Made by a program: the position numbers and the translations under genes. DNA of 64,000 nucleotides, taken from the NCBI GenBank assembly GCA_933207985.1, contig OW240912.1:201847134-201911133 (forward strand), given 5' to 3'. The notes beneath the pieces were generated by a model. That model was not told where the DNA came from. It did no database searches and saw only the letters and a list, made by a program, of their open reading frames with translations. This document shows, piece by piece, positions 19,579 through 48,239 of this stretch (positions are counted from its first letter, which is position 1; each line of letters opens with the position of its first letter). This stretch comes from Pelobates cultripes. Its lineage: Eukaryota; Chordata; Amphibia; Anura; Pelobatidae.

Positions 19579-20985
19579 ATGAATCAATCAGATTCCAAAC
19601 TCTCCACCACAGCCAAGACCAAAGAGCTGTCCAAGGATGTCAGGGATAAGATTGTAGACCTACACAAGACTGGAATGGGCTACAAGACCAAGCAGCTTGG
19701 TGAGAATGTGATAACAGTTGGTGTGATTATTCGCAAATGGAAGAAAAAAAAATGCAAGTCTGTCAGTCTCCCTCGGTCTGGTGCTCCATGCAAGATCTTC
19801 CCTTGTGGAGTTTCAATGATCATGAGAACGGTGACGAATCAGCCCAAAACTACTCGGGAGGATCTTGTTAATGATCTCAAGGCAGCTGGGACCATTGTCA
19901 CCCAGAAAACAAGTGGTAGCACACTACGCCGTGAAGGACTAAAATCCTGCAGCGCCCGCAATGTCCCCCTGCTCAAGAAAGCACATGTACAGGCCCGCCT
20001 GAAGTTTGCCAATGAACATCTGAATGATTCAGAGGAGAACTGGGTGAAAGTGTTGTGGTCAGATGAGACCAAAATCAAGCTCTTTGGCATTAACTCAACT
20101 CGCCGTGCTTGGAGGAGGAGAAATGCTGCATATGACCCCAAGAACACCATCCCCACCGTCAAACATGAAGATGGAAACATAATGCTTTGGGGGTGCTTTT
20201 CTGCTAAGGGGAAGGAAAACTGCACCACATCAAAGGGACGATGGACAGGGCTATGTACCGACAAATCTTGGGTGAGAACCTCCTTTCCTTTAGCCAGGGC
20301 ATTGAAAATGGGTCGTGGATGGGTATTCCTGCATGACAATGACCCAAAACACACAGCCAAGGCAACAAAGGAGTGGCTCAATAAGAATTATCAAAATGGA
20401 TGATTTCTAGCCACTCCAATGCCTAAATTGGCTAAAATCGTCACGGGGCAAGGCCAAATGCTATTTTGGTGGATCAGGAGCTCCTCACAGAGATGCACTG
20501 AATCAATGCATCTCTATGAGGAAAATTCAGCGTCTCCATGCAGAACGTCACTTACTGTGCAGCCCTGAGCCAGGAACCCCCTCCAGTGGCCATCTGAGGA
20601 GTGACCACTTGGAGGTGTACCTAGAGGCAATGTAAACACAGCCTTCTCTCTGAAAAGGCAGTGTTTGCATGAAAATGCCTGAAGGGAGCTATTATACTCA
20701 CCAGAACAACTACATTAAGCTGTAGTTTTTCTGGTGACTATAGTATCCCTTTAAGGTCCTGGAGTGGCCTAGCCAGTCTCCAGACCTTAATCCCATAGAA
20801 AATCTGTGGAGGGAGCTGAAGGTTCGAGTTGCCAAACTTCAGCCTTGAAACCATGACTTGAAGAGGATCTGCAAAGAGGAGTGGGACAAAATCCCTCCTG
20901 TGATGTGTGCAAACCTGTTGACCAACTACAAGAAATGTCTGACCTTTGTGATTGCCAACAAGGGTTTTGCCACTAAGTTCTAAGT
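19579..20985 (+). pseudogene. Tc1 transposase, split by a MITE
   Basis: The N-terminal paired-type DNA-binding domain ([17 protein letters not shown]) is followed by the DDE catalytic domain: WSDETKI (first Asp), HDNDPKH (second Asp) up to 20403. After the MITE the frame resumes at about 20755 with [17 protein letters not shown] (final Glu) and ends near 20982 with ANKGFATKF. The usual start before AKTKELS has changed from ATG to ACA (19609-19611); an in-frame upstream ATG at 19579 exists. There is also a stop in the 3' part (LQP, stop, NHDLKR). It is inactive. The enzyme would cut and paste the element at TA sites. Confidence 0.87.
20388..20754. mobile_element. Kolobok/T2-type MITE inside the Tc1 transposase
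   Basis: The right end CTATAGTATCCCTTTAA closes on TTAA at 20751-20754, immediately followed by the resumed transposase. The left boundary is at about 20388, where TTAA appears to have mutated to TTAT and the usual AAAGGGACAC terminus is missing. The internal part (GCCATCTGAGGAGTG, then CTTGGAGGTG) matches the MITE at 41431-41938. Confidence 0.75.
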
Positions 20986-21169
20986 TGAAGGGGTCAAATA
21001 TTTATTTTAGAAAATAAAATAAATAGGTGAGAGCTAACACTTTGAACAATAAGATGCTACCGTGCAGGATCTTGGGCAATAAATATAGGCCACTAGATAT
21101 CTGTAATAAAGCATACAATACAATATGTTCTAAATTAAATTATGGACATCCAGCGTCATCATAGTTAGA

Positions 21170-21342
21170 ATCGTGGAAGCGTCAGTGAGACAGCCACTAG
21201 AGGCTGGATTAACCCTCAGTGAAACATAGCAGTTTCTCTGAAACTGTTATGTTTTCAGCTGCAGGGTTAAAACTAGAGGGACCTGGCACCCAGACCACTT
21301 CATTGAGCTGATGTGATCTGGGTGTCTGTAGTGTCCCTTTAA
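21170..21342. mobile_element. Kolobok/T2-type MITE, partial
   Basis: It shares AGACAGCCACTAGAGGCTGG, GGGTTAAAAC and GGACCTGGCACCCAGACCAC with 51594-51728, and ends CTGTAGTGTCCCTTTAA at 21342. The left half is missing. Confidence 0.72.
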
Positions 21343-21805
21343 GTGTATGTGTATCTGCATGCTCTGGCGTACATACCGCGGTCACAGCGGTCGCAGCCCT
21401 GCAACCATGTGCCCGCCGCCATGTGTTGCGGCCCTGGCCTGCGCAGAGTAAGCTCGCGGGGGTGGGGGGCCACAGATCATTTTTCACACCGGGGCCCCAT
21501 GGATTGGGTGCTGTGTCCCCCATAGTGTTTGAGGATCCCCTCAGGGTGTCAGAACTCTGGAGGATCCATGCTAGTATTCCTGGGAGCAGTGTGGGGAACA
21601 GTTGCTTTGAGTGGCCAAACAGACATAGCCTCCCACATAAAGTGCGTGGACACCTACTCATACATAGGCCTCATGGGAGAAATCCTATTCCTCTCCCCTA
21701 CTTAAGCACATAACCCACTGGGTTTTGTACTTAGTTGTGGTGTGGACTCCCCAGGGATCACAAAGGCCCTTGTTAGTGACATGGTGTCACGGATTTGGGG
21801 TGAAT

Positions 21806-22064
21806 GCTGGCGGCCGCTGGGGGAGCTGCGCTGGCTCTGCTCTCCCGCCCTTGCGCGCTGCTGCATGAGACCGCGGCCGGAATATGACATCATATTCCGG
21901 CCGCATTCTCATTAAGCTGCGCGCTGGGGAGCAGAGACAGAACAGCTCCCCCAGCGGCCGCCAGCAGACCTCCTCCAGCAGACCCAGCTGTCTGCCAGGC
22001 CCCAGGTGCCGACGGCCCACCGGGAAATTTCCCGGTATCCCGGTGGGCCAGTCCGGCCCTGGTT
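21806..22064. repeat. GC-rich foldback (about 80-bp arms) with CCGGCCCTG end
   Basis: The arms 21806-21888 and 21889-21965 form an almost continuous palindrome. The central 15-bp arms GCGGCCGGAATATGA / TCATATTCCGGCCGC are perfect with a two-base centre, and the outer blocks GGCGGCCGCTGGGGGAGCTG and its complement also match. The right side runs on to GGGCCAGTCCGGCCCTGG at 22047-22064, a terminus also present, inverted, at 50016-50033. Confidence 0.75.
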
Positions 22065-23029
22065 ACAGGGCTTAACCAAGGCTGGAACAGGGTTGCAGGG
22101 GTTAACTAAGGCTGAATTTAGGTAGACAAGAGTTGATTCAGGAAATCCACAGGTGAGGGTAATCAACTTACTTCAGACAGGATATGGCTCTGTACTCTAG
22201 GGAAACAACAAAACAACTGATCACAGACCATAGGGTGACAGGGAAAAGGGAATGGGAGCCCTCCCATGAGGAGGGGTCTAAGGGCCTATATACGTGGAAG
22301 GCTTCTCTGGGTAAGTGTCCGTACCGATGTGGGCGGGATGCTATGTCCATTTGTTAACTGAAAACCACTGCTCCCCACACTGCTTTCGGGAAAACCTGTA
22401 TGGGTTCCCCAAGTTTCTGATAGGCGAGGGGGAACCTGGGGCAGTGTGGAAAACATGGCATACATGCCACCTAGTCCGTCCGCCAAAGGGGAGGTTCGCT
22501 GGTGGATGGGAAAAGTTTGTGTCCTTTCCCCCACACTGCACAACCCACGTGGTGCGACTGTGGGGCCCGGAGAGACTGGTGAGGCAGAGGCGCCACTTGT
22601 GCCTATGGCGTGTCGCTGAATAGTGGAAGAGACAGCTGACCACCAGGAGGTAGATGAAGCACATTCCTCACTCCCAGGACGCCAAGAAACATGTGGCGTC
22701 CGGCTAGAGATTGAGACATGCCAAAACCTCCTGGCACGCCGTGACAAAGCGAGGGTGGAAGGGAGGAGGAACCTGGGAGGAAGTTCTTCCCACAAGCATG
22801 CTGATTGGTGTATTGCCGTGCGTTACCATGGCAACGCTCCTACACTAACCTCACGGGAGAAGTATAGGCAGCCTGCAGCCACAGGAGCTGCAGGCTAAAG
22901 AGCACCAATCACCACCGGACCACCAGGGCTGGCAGTCTCCCCCCCTCCTTTCTCAAAGGTAAGAAGAGGGGTGGGGTGACATGAAGCTTTTCTAAATATC
23001 TATGTTAGATAAAAATAACAAAATACTAA
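22065..23029. other. Intergenic, no gene recognised
   Basis: This is moderately GC-rich. The frames on both strands are short, without domain features, and overlap one another. No known repeat end is seen. Confidence 0.35.
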
Positions 23030-23760
23030 CACGGCACCCCTCACATACACACAGAGCAGCCCTGTGTGTGTGTGTGTGCGTGTGTGGGCTGCTCTGTTTG
23101 TATGTGAGGGGTGCTGTGCGTGCCCTAACACATTTCTCACACACACAGTGCACCCCTCACATACACACAGCACCCCTCACAAACACAGCACCACTCACAC
23201 ACACAGCACCACTCACACACACATTGTACCCCTTACATACAGACAGAGCACTCCTTACACACACATTGAACCCCTCACATACACACTCAGAGCACCCCTC
23301 ACACTCAGAGCACCCATTACACACACAGTGCACTCCTCACACGCACACAGCACCACTCACACACACTGCAACCCTCACACGCACACAGCTCCTGTCTTAC
23401 ACACACAGCACCCCTCACACACACACTGAATCCCTCATACACACAGAACCCTTCACACACACACACACAAACTGCACCCCTCACATACACACAACACCCT
23501 CACACACACAAACACATAAACACACAGACTCTTGAATACACACGGAAAGACAGCAGTGAGGGGTGCAGTGTGTGTGAAGGGTGCAGTTTGTGTGTGTGTG
23601 AAGGGTTCTGTGTGTATGAGGGATCCACACACACACACGCAAGCTGCACCCCTCACTGCTGTCTTTCTGTGTGTATTCAGCAGTCTATGTGTTCAGCAGT
23701 CTGTGTTTGTGTTCAGCAGTCTGTGTGTGTGGGTGTATTCAGCAGTCTGTGTGTTTGTTT
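23030..23760. repeat. Imperfect CA/TG minisatellite with inverted-repeat segments
   Basis: Units of the type CACCCCTCACACACACAG repeat with variation from 23030 to 23520 and then flip to the TG orientation (23555-23760). Two hairpins are visible: GGCACCCCTCACATACACACAGAGCAGC (23033-23060) pairs with 23087-23115, and the AGACAGCAGTGAGGGGTGCAG block at 23549-23569 pairs with 23645-23665. Any translated frame here is only low-complexity His/Thr sequence. Confidence 0.88.
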
Positions 23761-23934
23761 TGTATGAATGTATTGCATTTGTTGGAGGTACCAATAAATA
23801 TAAGCTTAATTTTATCGATAATTTACAGAACAAAAAAAAAATGCCAAGAACATTGTCTTAAATTAGATGGGTAAAGGTTTAAAATTAATAATTAATCAGG
23901 ATGTATTACTTTACTGAGAGGGTAGTGGGTAGAG

Positions 23935-23998
23935 AAGATTGGGCACACTAGATGGGCTGAATGGTTCTTATCTGCCACCACATTCTATGTGTCTATGA
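23935..23998 (+). mobile_element. CR1 3' tail remnant
   Basis: CACTAGATGGGCTGAATGG, then TTCTTATCTGCCACCACATTC and TATGTGTCTATG, is the 3' end of the same CR1 subfamily whose reverse-complemented tail starts at 35764. Confidence 0.8.
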
Positions 23999-24520
23999 GA
24001 TACAGACACACACATTGACAGAAGCAGGCACACAATTACAGTGTGTCTGGCAATGTGTATTTGGCACCTGTGTGTGCATGTTTGGCATTGTGTATCTGTG
24101 TATATACCTGAGAGTGTGTGTCTGGCAGTCATTATAATTTTTGCATTTATAAGTGTGTTTGTGTATCTGTGACTGTGTCTGGAACGTATCTGTGTGCGTC
24201 TGTGTATCTCTGTGTCTGGGAGTATATGTGTGTTTGCAGTGTTTTGTGTGTATGAAAAGGTTGTTTGTGGTTTTGATGTGTGTGTTGTGTGTTTTATGCT
24301 AAGGCTGTGTTGTGTGTATGAGGGATGACTGTGTGTATATGAGGGGTACTGTCTGTGAAGGGTTTCCTGTGTATTAGTGTGACTGTGAGAGTGGATGTGT
24401 GTAAGAGGGAGTGTGACAGGGTGATTTTGTGTGGGGGTAATTGTGACAGGGTGACTGTGTGGGGGATCTGAATTTGGCAGGGGGTAGAGTGTGTGCAGTG
24501 CAGTGCAGTGCAGCTCATGT
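23999..24520. repeat. TG-rich degenerate low-complexity region
   Basis: It is built of GTGTGTCTGGCAGTGTGTAT-like units without a strict period. A short CAGTG repeat (GTGCAGTGCAGTGCAGTGCAG) lies at about 24492-24513. Confidence 0.75.
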
Positions 24521-26221
24521 TTTTATTATTTAGATTTCACCGCCCCTGGTATTGAAATATCTGGAGAATACAACTTGTATTATCCTCAACCAACCACACA
24601 CTGGCTGGGTGTCAAGGTAGTTGGCGCTTAATAGTTTCTGGGTTGCCAGTGGTTGCTTATGAGCTCCCAATTCCTGCAACCTTTCAGTGGTACAACACGA
24701 GATCAGTAGAAAGCCCTAAACTGTTGCTGCTGGTCACTTCCACATCTCCTACCTCACTCCCATTTGAATGTAACATGTCAGGTCAGTTCTTCAACCTGAT
24801 GCACAGCACAAGCCAATCCCAGACTCATCACACAAAACACACACACGCTACAAAAAACAAACAAACAAACATGTTTTTTTTAACATGCCATACTGGAAGA
24901 AGCAGGCATTGCAGTACCTAGTCGGCTCTCCTGATGTGAGATGATTTGTTCGCCCTACTCATTGTTAGTGAGGACAGATGGCCATGCACGCGTGGTTATG
25001 TACGTTCACATCCGGTACTCATACTACGAATCTCACGACGTCTCTTTAGGCTCAATATTAGAATTTTCGTAGTACATTCTGAATGATTCCTGATTTGAAG
25101 GATAAAACCAGTTATGTAGAGCATTGTTCATCTGGACATTGGTCATGTGAAATCTGGACGTTGTTCAAATGAGACGGAATATGGTCTGGATTTCAGCTAG
25201 ACTGAACGTTGCCAGACACCTAAAATCCAAAACCCAGATTGTTAAAACCTGGGCCTTTATTTTAAAAATCTGCAATATTTGCCTGCTGGCAGGACTAGAC
25301 GGGGTCCGTGAAATAATTACAAGCCAGCCAATCTGAGTCCCTAATTCTGATTTAAAAAATTACAAATATTAGTATTATTGTCACCTTCACTATTATTAGA
25401 GTGCTGGGCGTAGGTAGGGTACTTAAGTGTGGTGGGGGGGATTTAAGAAGGACAAGTTAAGAGGTTGAAAAAGGCATGTCCACACCCCTTTGTATATTTA
25501 ATTTGAGACCCCTTGCCACCCATGGGTGGGGCTAGTGGCGGAAATTAGGTCTCTCCCCCGAGTAGTATAATTATAGCCCCCACCCACGATTTATGGCTGG
25601 GTGCCAGGGAGAGCCACAAGGTCTCCCCGGGTATTATAATTCTAAACCCCACCCACTGTCAGGTGATACTAGATATCCTCCATTTAATAAGCAGCTGCTA
25701 CACACTGACCACAGGTGGGGCCCCCTGTTTTTTTTTATTGCCCCTACCTGCTGGCCATGGGTGGGGGCCGGGGGTGGACAGTAATTTAAAGCCTCATGGG
25801 TGAGAATTTGGGGTGGGACCAGAACCCCACTGTTAATGTGCCATTGTTTTCAATATGTAAAGAGTACACAATTATGAAAGGGTTACTAAAATCACCATGA
25901 CCACTTCTGTTTTTAGCAGTGGTAGGAGTCTGTATGTGCGGCATTTTTTCTTAAAACACCATCCAGAGAGATACAGTATTTGCACTATTATACCGTTGTC
26001 TTGTTGCAAAAATGAAATCGGCAATCAGTGCGCTGGCAATAGACATAGTACGCTTCTCCCTTACCGGTGTGTATCACTCCCTCACTTCTTCAGTTAAGTA
26101 CCCGCAGCATAGCAACCTCCCTATATAATTAACATTCCTTTTTTATTTTATTTAGCTATCCCCTCCCTCTATCCACCCCCATTCACTCTATCCCATAAAC
26201 TGTCTCAGAGCGGGCACATGG
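24521..26221. other. Intergenic; a possible Kolobok-like end, otherwise nothing recognised
   Basis: At about 25876, AAGGGTTACTAAAATCACCATGACCACTTCTG resembles the fragment at 8513. A stretch at 25400-25800 is rich in repeated GGTGGGG and CCCACCC motifs. No exon or gene is supported. Confidence 0.35.
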
Positions 26222-26862
26222 GTTACATAGTTACATAGCTGAAAAGAGACTTGCGTCCATCAAGTTCAGCCTTCCTCACATTTGTTTTTTGCTGTTGATC
26301 CAAAAGAAGGCAAAAAACCCAGTTTGAAGCACAACAAGCTTTGCAACAAGCTAGGAAAAGAATTGGATTTGGATCAAGCAGTTATTACCCTACATTGAAA
26401 GATCATATACTTGAATATTCTGTTTTTGCAAGTATGCATCTAGTAGCTGTTTGAACATCTGTATGGACTCTGATAAAACCACTTCTTCAGGCAGAGAATT
26501 CCACATCCTTATTGTTCTTACAATAAAAAAACCTTTCCTTTGCCTTAGACAAAATCTTCTTTCTTCCAGTCTAAACGCATGGCCTCGTGTCCTGTGTAAA
26601 ATCCTGTTTGTGAATAGATTTCCACACAATGGTTTGTATTGGCCCCAAATATATTTGTATAATGTTATCATATCCCCTCTCAGGCGACGTTTTTCGAAAC
26701 TAAATAGGTTTAAATTTGTTAACCTTTCTTCATAGCCGATATGTTCCATTCCTTTTATTAATTTTGTAGCTCGTCTCTGCACTTTTTCTAGTGCCATAAT
26801 ATCCTTCTTTAGAACAGGTGCCCAAAATGGCACAGCATATTCAAATGGTCCAACCATTCTCT
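26222..26862 (-). mobile_element. CR1 LINE, 3' fragment
   Basis: The reverse complement ends at 26222 with the TATGTAACTATGTAAC tail and contains the 3' UTR also seen at 6660-6867. The coding part starts abruptly at 26857, so the copy is strongly 5'-truncated. Confidence 0.9.
26390..26857 (-). pseudogene. CR1 ORF2 C-terminal fragment
   Basis: A 155-codon frame has LKKDIMALEKVQRRATKLIKG, FEKRRLRGDMITLYKYIWG and RIMWNSLPEEVV-like motifs, matching the C-terminus downstream of the RT in CR1. It has no start or catalytic part. This is the intact version of the frame that is broken in the copy at 4590-6867. Confidence 0.88.
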
Positions 26863-27099
26863 ACCAGAAGCATTTGACTGGACCACGATGTGACAATGAG
26901 GACATCAGATGGAGGTGTGGAATCCAGCACTGGATTCAAGGTAAGTTATTGCTTTATTTTATATGGTTTATAATAATAATAATAATAATAATTAAATAAT
27001 AGTGCAGAATAGGGCCTTATAAATGTAAAAAAGATGAGGATGAAAACAGGGTTATTGTAACCCTAGTTAGTCCCTCCACCACCCTTATGGCAGCACCAT
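26863..27099. other. Spacer upstream of tmem39b with a short ATA/ATT run
   Basis: A short (ATA)n tract lies at about 26971-26992. I see nothing else. Confidence 0.5.
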
Positions 27100-27500
27100 G
27101 TTTGTCAGTAAAAGAACTCAGGCGTCGCTAGGTGGCGCTGTCTCAATGATTTGCAGCGCATGCGTGTGATCTCATCACGTTGACTCTAGCCCTGCCCATT
27201 GGTTCGTATTTTCCTTGCGCGCACTCGAGTTTCTTTGACACAAAGCGCGCTCCCGCGGGACATCATTGGTGAGTGTGGTGGGGGCCTGGGGCAACCACCG
27301 AGTATTCTGTCCGGGGGCGGGCAGGCGGGGGAGGGGGCCGCTTTGTGTTACCCTCCTCACCGTGTTTTACTAAGCTGTGTGCGCGCTAATATAGCTCGTG
27401 GTCACAGAGAGGCCTGGCTGAGCATAGAGCCGGGCATTCCCTATATTGCCGTCCTGTCCCATTCTACCAGTTGTGTAAATCATTGCAGTCACTGCCAGTC
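27100..27500 (+). promoter_or_regulatory. tmem39b: CpG-rich promoter and probable non-coding first exon of tmem39b
   Basis: CpGs are dense compared with the surrounding DNA. An NRF1-type site GCGCATGCG is at 27156-27164 and an inverted CCAAT box (ATTGG) is at 27198-27202. A good donor, ATTG|GTGAGTG at 27268/27269, could end a non-coding exon. A matching acceptor CATTTTAG (27807-27808), or alternatively GTCCAG (27831-27836), precedes the coding ATG at 27861. There is no TATA box, as expected for a housekeeping gene. The exon structure upstream of the ATG is inferred. Confidence 0.6.
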
Positions 27501-27842
27501 TGTGCAGGCTCCTGTATGATAAATAATTCTGATTTTGCTGTATATGCATGTACCTGTTTCCTGCATAAAATTCACCCCTCCCAAAATCTAGATACTGGTA
27601 ATGCTCCCAGGAGGATACATACTGTATGAATATTGTAAATAAGAAACATTAGTGATTCATGTTTGCACTGGTTACCTAGTGCAATTCACTTTGGCATTTA
27701 GAATCCCTGCTCTATTGCTTTCATTTTCTTTCTCTGCCTCCCTTTATACTACTTTCGTTGTTCTATTCCTCGATTTACACGTCTTACTTGTTTCATTTAA
27801 CATTTTAGCTTGTGAATGTATAATATACTTGTCCAGCTGTGA

Positions 27843-45663
<17,821 letters not shown>

Positions 45664-45725
45664 CATGTTCTCCACTTCGGCCAGAGCTCTGTATTTTTGT
45701 TACAATTGCTTTGTTTCTTTGTGTA

Positions 45726-45731
45726 ATTAAA
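45726..45731 (+). terminator. tmem39b: Likely tmem39b polyadenylation signal (ATTAAA)
   Basis: ATTAAA lies 62 bp after the stop codon, followed by a T-rich stretch (TTATTTTTTTAC at about 45742). It would give a very short 3' UTR. A later site cannot be excluded. Confidence 0.5.
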
Positions 45732-45739
45732 AGGAAGAG

Positions 45740-46818
45740 CTTATTTTTTTACTCTGACATACTGTCTAAGTGTCATTTCCAAAAAGGTTCTGCCATCTAC
45801 ATTATGCTTGAGTGATCTACATATGTATGACAAAATGTTTTCTTTTAAACATCATAATGGAGAAATATTATCACACCTGACAATAGTAGGTTACAATTGT
45901 ACACAAACATTTGGAATAAGTGATCTACAAAGTAGGTGTAGGCTGTTTTAACCCCCTTACCTCCCAATAACATCTTTACATGGTACAACCCTATGAAATA
46001 TTAGTTCATAAAGCCCCTCTAACCTCCTTATCTTGAGAATTGGTGTCCACCATACACAGAAGCAGAATTCTCTGAAAATGCACTATTCAGTACCTCTGCA
46101 TCTCTACATAGGGTCTGTACGTGTCTATCCCATTTCCCATCTTGCATTACAATAACCTTTTGTATGGTGTCTTTTTTTTAATAATTTTGCACCACTTGGA
46201 TGTTTCCACATTTTAGAGTGACATGAAAGGAACACTCTAAGCTCCATAACCACTTCAGTACGGTGTGGTGGTTATGGTGCCAGGGGGCCATCCCAGGGTA
46301 AGTAGATAAACAGTTTGCAAACATTTTGACAACTTACATGGGTTACACTAAGGGCCGGTCCTGGCCTCCATGAGAGCTGCAAGCTCACTGGCTCTGAGAA
46401 TGTCAGTGGAGCGTTCCTAGCCAATGAGCTAAGCTTGGCACTCTTGATCAGCATTGCGCTGAGGGCTTCTGACTTTCCTGGGACACAGGTGACCAGTGAA
46501 CTCCAGATAAGTTGTCAAACTGTTTGAAATATGTCCCTCTGTCACCTCAAACTTGCCTTTCTCCTATTGTTTTCGGTTTCAAAATCTGTTCTTCATTTCT
46601 GATCTATTTCTCTTTAAAACATAAGACAAAGTAGAGACTACTTTATCTTATGTATTCTTCCTACGCCTGGCATTTATGATAAAAGCGTGGAGTTTAAAGC
46701 ATGCTCCACTTCGTTTGTCAAGCTAACAAACAGTGAAGCTTGCCCTAAGTGCCACCTTTTGTCAAGATTTCAAAGTATAGGAAAAATAGAGAAGTAGTCT
46801 CCGCTTTGTCTTATGTCT
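45740..46818. other. Intergenic downstream of tmem39b; possible MITE fragment
   Basis: GAAAGGAACACTCTAAGCTCC at about 46225 resembles a Kolobok-type end. The inverted pair ACCACTTCAGTA / GGTGGTTATGGT follows. No gene is seen. Confidence 0.4.
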
Positions 46819-48239
46819 TTAACCCCTTAAAGATGGCGGGGGGTCAAATATAGCATGTATTTATTTAGCATGTTACATTTTTGTTTTTTCACATTGAAAT
46901 TCGCCAGATTGGTTACGTTACCTTTAAGACCGTATGGTAGCCCAGGAATTAAAATTACCACCCCCATGATGGCATAGAATTTGCAATAGTATTGCAAATG
47001 GGGTATGTGCAGTTTTTTTTTTAGTAGCCACTTAGTCACAAACACTGGCCAAAATTGGCATTCAAATTAGTTTTTTGCATTTTTCACACAAAAAAATACA
47101 AAAAGATAAGTCCTGCGCTCACTCCCATCACTCCTCGGCAGCAGCAACGACCACAGTACACATCAGCCACCATAAATACAGTAAAAAACAAAGAAAAAGT
47201 TATCTGCGCTCTCTCCTGAATCCCTATATATATTTAAACAAATGGAGGTCATTTAGTTACTCCAATGGCCATTGGAAGGAATGCCCGCCCGCCAACGTCA
47301 AGGCAGACCCCCCCCTAGGCGGGTCCTACACTGACCTTTCACCATGAGCTTCTGACAAAGATATTTCTAATGAGACAGAGAGGGGTATTTTTTTATATAC
47401 ACCCCTATATATTTATTAACCCTTAATAGGGAACACATGGGATGGGCGGCAGCATTGTAACAAAGCTGTGTGATACAAAAAGTGAATACAAATACAAAAA
47501 GATAAGTCCGGCGTTCACTCCCATCACTCCTGGGCGGCAGCAAAGACCACAGTGCACATCAGCCACCATACATACAGTAAAAAAAACAAAAAAAAAGTTA
47601 CATGTGCTCTCTCCTGATCAAACAAATAATTAACGATAACTTTGGCCAGTGTTTCTGACTAAGTGGCTACTAACAAAGACTGGACATACCCCATTTGCAA
47701 TACTTTGGGTTGTCTACTTTTGCAAATGGTATGCCATCATGGGGGTAATTCTTATTCCTGGGCTACCATACGGTCTCAAAGGCAACGTAACCAATCTGGT
47801 GAATTTCAATGTGAAAAAACTGAAATGTAACTTGCTATATTTGATCCTGTAATTTCACAAAACACCAAAAAACCTGTACATAGTAGGTACTGTTTTACAC
47901 GTGAAACATCGCTGTATACAAATATGTGTATTTTATTGCAGTAAAAGCAAACCGTATTATGACATGCACAGTTAGAATGTCGCGTAGAACTAAAAAATTT
48001 TTTTCATATTTTCTCCCATTTTTTTTATATTTTATTCATATTAAATTGTTTCATACCTAAATATTTGATGTTAAATGAAAGCCCTGTTTCCCCTGAATAA
48101 AATGATATCTAAGTGTGGGTGCACATAATATAAAAGAGGCGAATTATGCCTGAACAGACATATAGCACAAATTCAAGTTTTTGTTTACGTTTTGTTTTGA
48201 TCACGACGTGTACATTTGGCTCCGTCCTTAGGGGGTTAA
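46819..48239. mobile_element. TTAA-flanked large foldback element (piggyBac- or Kolobok-like)
   Basis: It is bounded by TTAA at 46819-46822 and 48236-48239, with imperfect terminal inverted repeats (CCCCTTAAAGATGG versus CCCCCTAAGGACGG). The inner arms (about 46850-47060 and 47640-47860) are inverted copies; both read, in opposite directions, as the same short peptide around YAIMGV and IPGLPYGLKGNVTN. No transposase is present, so it is non-autonomous. Confidence 0.72.
47088..47627. repeat. Direct duplicate (about 135 bp) inside the foldback
   Basis: ATACAAAAAGATAAGTCC, CACTCCCATCACTCCT and CACATCAGCCACCATA occur at about 47095-47222 and again at about 47490-47627, about 400 bp apart, in the loop of the foldback. 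Confidence 0.82.

Larger units (their letters stand above)
19241..21010 (+). mobile_element. Tc1-type DNA transposon, interrupted and decayed
   Basis: The left end CAGTGAGGGGAAAAGTATTT follows a TA (19239-19240), as Tc1/mariner insertions do. The motif AAGTATTTGATCCCC occurs at both 19254 and 19425. The right end is eroded: GGGGTCAAATATTTATTTTA at about 20991-21010 lacks the closing CACTG. The transposase frame is interrupted by a Kolobok MITE (20388-20754), which adds about 370 bp. Confidence 0.88.

Noticed and set aside
22286..22795. 169-codon minus-strand frame as a host gene
   Set aside because: It overlaps several equally long frames on both strands and has no domain, no splice context and low complexity in part.
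23002..23861. His/Thr/Cys/Val-rich frames as a repeat protein
   Set aside because: They are translations of CA/TG simple repeats, with open frames on both strands.
46827..47852. Paired frames around IPGLPYGLKGNVTN as two small genes
   Set aside because: They are the two arms of an inverted repeat, so the peptide similarity follows from the DNA palindrome.
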